NCBI GenBank assembly: GCA_002373555.1
Contig: DFKM01000149.1
Coordinates: 1-16,151, forward strand
Direction of reading: 5' to 3'
Source: Lachnospiraceae bacterium UBA3645
GTDB lineage: Bacteria > Bacillota > Clostridia > Lachnospirales > Lachnospiraceae
Length of the DNA stretch: 16,151 nucleotides
Shown here: positions 13,591-16,151 of the stretch, piece after piece
Position numbering within the stretch: the stretch's first letter is position 1
Layout of the letters: every line of letters starts with the position of its first letter
Notes under the pieces: model-generated
What the model was told of the DNA's origin: nothing
Seen by the model: the letters and a program-made list of their open reading frames with translations, nothing else
The model's database searches: none
Position numbers and translations under genes: made by a program

Positions 13591-13666
13591 TACGTTCCGT
13601 CAAAGAAACGTCCTTTTTATCACAATTATCGTGCGATTTTCATGAACAGCGAGAATAAAACGGACG

Positions 13667-13700
13667 AAAAAAAGGAGACAGAGGACCGATCTCTGTCTCC
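13667..13700 (-). terminator. Rho-independent terminator of the dehydrogenase pair
   Basis: In the minus direction GGAGACAGAG and CTCTGTCTCC form a perfect 10-bp stem (13691-13700 with 13674-13683) with a 7-base loop, followed by seven T (complement of 13667-13673). This is a textbook terminator and isolates the hut operon from upstream transcription. Confidence 0.93.
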
Positions 13701-13744
13701 GGGAGCTTTATGAAAACAGGCACTGGCAATACCTGTATCCATTA

Positions 13745-14734
13745 TCAGAATTTGAACAGGATCTTCATATCCCGCTTCACGGTGCCGGCCAGCCTCTCGA
13801 ATCCTTCGGCGGCCTGTTCGGGCGCGAGCACCGAGCTGATGATCCAGGAAAGATCCATGCCCTCCTCGGTGATCAGTTTTGCGGCTTCCTCCAGATCCGC
13901 CCGGTCATAATTATTGCTGCCGATCAGCTTCATTTCCTTGCTGACGGCGGTATTGAGATCGACGGCCGGAAGCTTCTCATAGATGGCAGAGATGTAGATG
14001 CGGCTGCCGTGTTTCGCATGCTGGATCATCAGATCCAGCGCACGGCCGGAACCGGCTGCATCCACGATGATATCCGCTTCCGGCGCATAGGCCGTCAGAT
14101 CTGCGCCGACCCGGGTGAGTCCGGCAGCCTTCGCCACGCTCTGTCGGTATTCGTCAATATCCGCGACAGCGACATTTTTCAGATGATACACACCGTTCAG
14201 GATTGCCGCGATCAGAAGACCGATCGGCCCGCCGCCGACGACCAGCGCATTTTCATCTTCCCGGGCGTCCATCCGCTTGCAGGCATGGACCGCCACGGCC
14301 AGCGGTTCGATCAGCGCGGCCTGTTTCAGATCCTTCGGCTCCTTCAGAAGAATGAGCTTTTCCGGCGGCAGTGCCACATATTCCGCAAAACAGCCGGGCC
14401 GTGCTTCCCCGATGAACACCAGGTTCTCGCACCGGGGGGTGGCGCCGTCCTGACACGCCTTGCATTTGCCGCATACGATCCTGGGATCGCCAGTCACCGG
14501 ATCGCCCGCGGCAAATCCGGATCCTTCCGGCGCGCTTACGACATGTCCGACAAATTCGTGTCCCATCGTCTGCGGCAGTTCTTCCACGAACATGCCTTCC
14601 CGATAAATATGAAGATCGGAACCGCAGATCCCGGCATAATCCACTTTGATCAGTGCTTCCTCCGGCTTCGGTATGACCTGTTCGATCTCTTCAAACCGGA
14701 CGTCCCTGATCCCGTAATTTCTTACCGCTTTCAT
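13745..14734 (-). CDS. Zinc-dependent medium-chain alcohol (polyol/sugar-acid) dehydrogenase
   Basis: A 329-residue MDR-family dehydrogenase oxidising a secondary alcohol with NAD(P). Catalytic zinc ligands are Cys37 (GICGSD), His59-Glu60 (GHE) and the Glu143 region (LIEPLAV). The structural-zinc cysteines are at 88, 91, 94 and 102 (CGKCKAC...C), and the nucleotide-binding motif is GGGPIG (167-172), followed by an acidic ADID that favours NAD. Closest types by motif are sorbitol/L-threonine/L-idonate 5-dehydrogenases; I cannot tell which. It begins 12 bp after the short-chain dehydrogenase gene with GGAGG six bases before the ATG, and ends in a strong terminator, so the two form a transcription unit. 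Pairing an MDR and an SDR dehydrogenase recalls the IdnD-IdnO pair of L-idonate catabolism, but that assignment is only a suggestion. Confidence 0.88.
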   Translation of the reverse strand: MKAVRNYGIRDVRFEEIEQVIPKPEEALIKVDYAGICGSDLHIYREGMFVEELPQTMGHEFVGHVVSAPEGSGFAAGDPVTGDPRIVCGKCKACQDGATPRCENLVFIGEARPGCFAEYVALPPEKLILLKEPKDLKQAALIEPLAVAVHACKRMDAREDENALVVGGGPIGLLIAAILNGVYHLKNVAVADIDEYRQSVAKAAGLTRVGADLTAYAPEADIIVDAAGSGRALDLMIQHAKHGSRIYISAIYEKLPAVDLNTAVSKEMKLIGSNNYDRADLEEAAKLITEEGMDLSWIISSVLAPEQAAEGFERLAGTVKRDMKILFKF

Positions 14735-14746
14735 CCGATTCCTCCG

Positions 14747-15526
14747 TCAGCTTGCGAGCCAGCCGCCGTCCACCTTAATGGTGACGCCCGTCACATAATC
14801 GCTTGCGGGGGAAGCCAGGAACAGCATCGGACCGGCCAGATCCGCGACCGTTCCCCAGCGCCCGAGCGGAATCCTTCCCTCAATCCAGGCGCGGTGTTCC
14901 GGATTATCGAAGAACGGCTGCGTCATCGGTGTGATGAAATAACCGGGCGCCACGCAGTTGACCTGAATATTCGCATCCGCAAGCTCGATCGCCATGGTCT
15001 TGGAGAGCTGGATCACGCCGCCCTTCGTCGAGCAGTACACACTGCTCTCCGCCAGTCCGATATAGCTTCCGAGCGAACCGATGTTGATGATCTTTCCGCC
15101 GCCGGTCTCCTTCATACAGCGGGCGACCTGCTGTGCGACGAAGAAGACACCTCTCATGTTGACGGCATGGATCTTGTCATACTGACGCTCCGTGACATCG
15201 ACAAAATTGTTGATATCCTCCACGCCGGCATTGTTGATCAGGATATCGATCCTGCCGTATTTCTCCATGATCGCACTGCACATTGCTTTGATGGAATCCA
15301 GCTTCGTCACGTCTACAAACAGTGCTTCCGCCTTTCCGCCCTGGGCAATGATGTCGGCGACCGTTCCGGCAGCCGCTTCCATATTAATATCCGCACAGAT
15401 CACAGTGCATCCCGCTTCCGCGAATACGTGGGCATAGCCTTCACCCAGACCAGTGCCGGAGCCGGTGATCAGCGCGATCTTTCCGCTGATATCAAAGAGG
15501 TTCCTGTCCTTCATAACCTTATCCAT
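14747..15526 (-). CDS. Short-chain dehydrogenase/reductase (gluconate 5-dehydrogenase-like)
   Basis: A 259-residue classical SDR. Visible: TGSGTGLG (21-28) for cofactor binding, Asp46 at the end of the second strand (favours NAD over NADP), NNAG (98-101), and the catalytic set Ser151, Tyr164 and Lys168 (YCSTK), then the C-terminal TGVTIKVDGG. The family oxidises or reduces sugars, sugar acids, steroids and others; similarity is to gluconate 5-dehydrogenase/KduD-like members, substrate unproven. Two ATGs lie close together: the one at 15532 abuts the AGGAGG with no spacing, so the start at 15526, six bases from it, is preferred. It is upstream of and co-transcribed with the zinc dehydrogenase, and separated from the ABC binding-protein gene by a hairpin terminator. 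Confidence 0.88.
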   Translation of the reverse strand: MDKVMKDRNLFDISGKIALITGSGTGLGEGYAHVFAEAGCTVICADINMEAAAGTVADIIAQGGKAEALFVDVTKLDSIKAMCSAIMEKYGRIDILINNAGVEDINNFVDVTERQYDKIHAVNMRGVFFVAQQVARCMKETGGGKIINIGSLGSYIGLAESSVYCSTKGGVIQLSKTMAIELADANIQVNCVAPGYFITPMTQPFFDNPEHRAWIEGRIPLGRWGTVADLAGPMLFLASPASDYVTGVTIKVDGGWLAS

Positions 15527-15542
15527 GATCATCCTCCTGTGG

Positions 15543-15584
15543 ATAAAAGAACAGCTGCGGACGGAAACCGCTTCCGCCCGCAGC
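15543..15584 (-). terminator. Terminator after the ABC sugar-binding protein gene
   Basis: The arms at 15554-15566 and 15572-15584 form a 13-position stem. The single irregular position is a G-U pair in the minus-strand RNA but an A-C mismatch in plus-strand RNA, pointing to function on the minus strand. A T-rich run (complement of 15543-15553) follows. It may be leaky, as the short-chain dehydrogenase ribosome binding site comes directly after it and no separate promoter is evident. Confidence 0.7.
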
Positions 15585-15598
15585 GTAAGCTTTAATCT

Positions 15599-16151
15599 TT
15601 ATTTGTCGATGATGTTCTCCCAGATCTGATCGCTGTCCGCCGGTGCTTCCTGCGGTACGAGCGGTGCCTGGAGGATCAGCGTCTCACCGGAATCGGCATA
15701 GGTGTTCTCCACAAATGTTGCCGGCGACCAGAGCGCGCCCTCTTCCTCGATCACAGTTCCGACCTCGGGAATGGTGCCGCCCTTCAGCATGACATCGATA
15801 TATTCCACGGCCATCTCTGCTGCCTGCAGTGCGGGCTGCTCAACAACGCAGTACAGCTTGCCCTGCTTGATGAGCTCGATGCCTTCCATACCGATGCAGA
15901 TACCGGAGATGCAGTAATCAGCGGGATCCAGATTATGGGCTTCCACAGCGGAAACGACGCCGCTTCCCATGATATCAGGCGTATGGACATAAATACCTAC
16001 GCAGTCGCTTTCGTGTGCAGTAAGCAGGTCAGAGCAGCGGTTGTAGGAATCATCATTGTTCCAGTTTCCTTCACCCTGTACGACCGTGAGCTGCGGGTAC
16101 TGACTGATCACGTTGTTGAAACCTGTATGGCAGTCTGTGGTATACATATCG
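15599..16151 (-). CDS. ABC transporter sugar-binding protein, RbsB-like (partial, 5' end outside window)
   Basis: The C-terminal 183 residues of a periplasmic-binding-protein type 1 solute receptor; the N-terminus with its expected lipoprotein signal lies beyond the right edge. Such proteins are anchored outside the membrane of Gram-positive bacteria and deliver sugars to an ABC permease. Seen: the repeating strand-helix pattern, a DMYTTDCHTGFNNVI segment resembling the inter-lobe ligand region, CVVEQPALQAAEMAVEYIDVMLKGG, typical of this fold's last helix region, and a C-terminal tail. The ligand cannot be read from this part. Neighbouring sugar-type dehydrogenases make a sugar or sugar acid likely. 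The gene ends in a stem-loop terminator. Confidence 0.85.
   Translation of the reverse strand, partial: DMYTTDCHTGFNNVISQYPQLTVVQGEGNWNNDDSYNRCSDLLTAHESDCVGIYVHTPDIMGSGVVSAVEAHNLDPADYCISGICIGMEGIELIKQGKLYCVVEQPALQAAEMAVEYIDVMLKGGTIPEVGTVIEEEGALWSPATFVENTYADSGETLILQAPLVPQEAPADSDQIWENIIDK

Noticed and set aside
13598..13603. TTGACG (minus strand) as the -35 box of the hut promoter
   Set aside because: It is only 10 bp from the TAGAAT -10 box, far too close for a sigma-A promoter.
13716..13736. Small stem (ACAGGCA/TACCTGT) after the zinc dehydrogenase gene as a second terminator
   Set aside because: The stem is short with a G-U pair and a large loop; the strong 10-bp stem with seven T just beyond it is sufficient.
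14009..15595. A 528-codon open frame on the plus strand
   Set aside because: It runs antisense across both dehydrogenase genes and their junction; its translation is His/Arg-rich and no domain is visible.

Overview
The window looks like a chromosomal catabolic region from an anaerobic member of the Bacillota, probably class Clostridia. The evidence is strong GGAGG-type ribosome binding sites a few bases before most starts, sigma-A-like promoters with extended -10 boxes, one TTG start, and the four-gene folate-linked version of histidine degradation (ftcD plus a separate fchA). Base composition is moderately GC-rich. No RNA genes, insertion sequences, CRISPR arrays or attachment sites were seen, and no stretch over 300 bases lacks a gene.

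Layout. (1) Bases 1-5323, minus strand, one tight operon read right to left: a 3-hydroxyacyl-CoA-dehydrogenase-like enzyme, two different histidine/phenylalanine ammonia-lyase homologues, and the molybdopterin subunit of a xanthine-dehydrogenase-type hydroxylase that runs off the left edge. Both lyase homologues lack the Ala-Ser-Gly tripeptide that forms the MIO electrophile in this family. In one the tripeptide is cleanly deleted; in the other it is replaced. (2) Bases 5324-5504, a divergent promoter region. The operon promoter carries three copies of the heptamer TGGACAT at an exact 11-bp period, the classical layout of a SARP operator. (3) Bases 5505-8471, plus strand, a 988-residue SARP/AfsR-like regulator (winged helix, BTAD, ATPase, TPR-like C-terminus). 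(4) Bases 8550-13495, minus strand, hutU-hutI-ftcD-fchA, turning urocanate into glutamate and a one-carbon folate; no canonical hutH is present. A bidirectional terminator separates it from the regulator. (5) Bases 13745-15526, minus strand, a zinc alcohol dehydrogenase and a short-chain dehydrogenase, probably a sugar or sugar-acid oxidation pair. (6) Bases 15599-16151, minus strand, the C-terminal part of an ABC sugar-binding protein whose start lies beyond the right edge.

How the parts may work together. The regulator and the lyase operon look like a self-contained, inducible unit: a SARP-type activator facing its own target promoter. The neighbouring hut operon suggests an imidazole or amino-acid catabolic neighbourhood. 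The most interesting reading is that the two MIO-less lyases eliminate something other than a plain ammonia group from a histidine- or aromatic-type substrate, with the dehydrogenase and the molybdenum hydroxylase processing the products. A trimethylammonium leaving group, as in ergothioneine, is one possibility. This substrate idea is inference; the motif loss and the operator repeats are directly visible.
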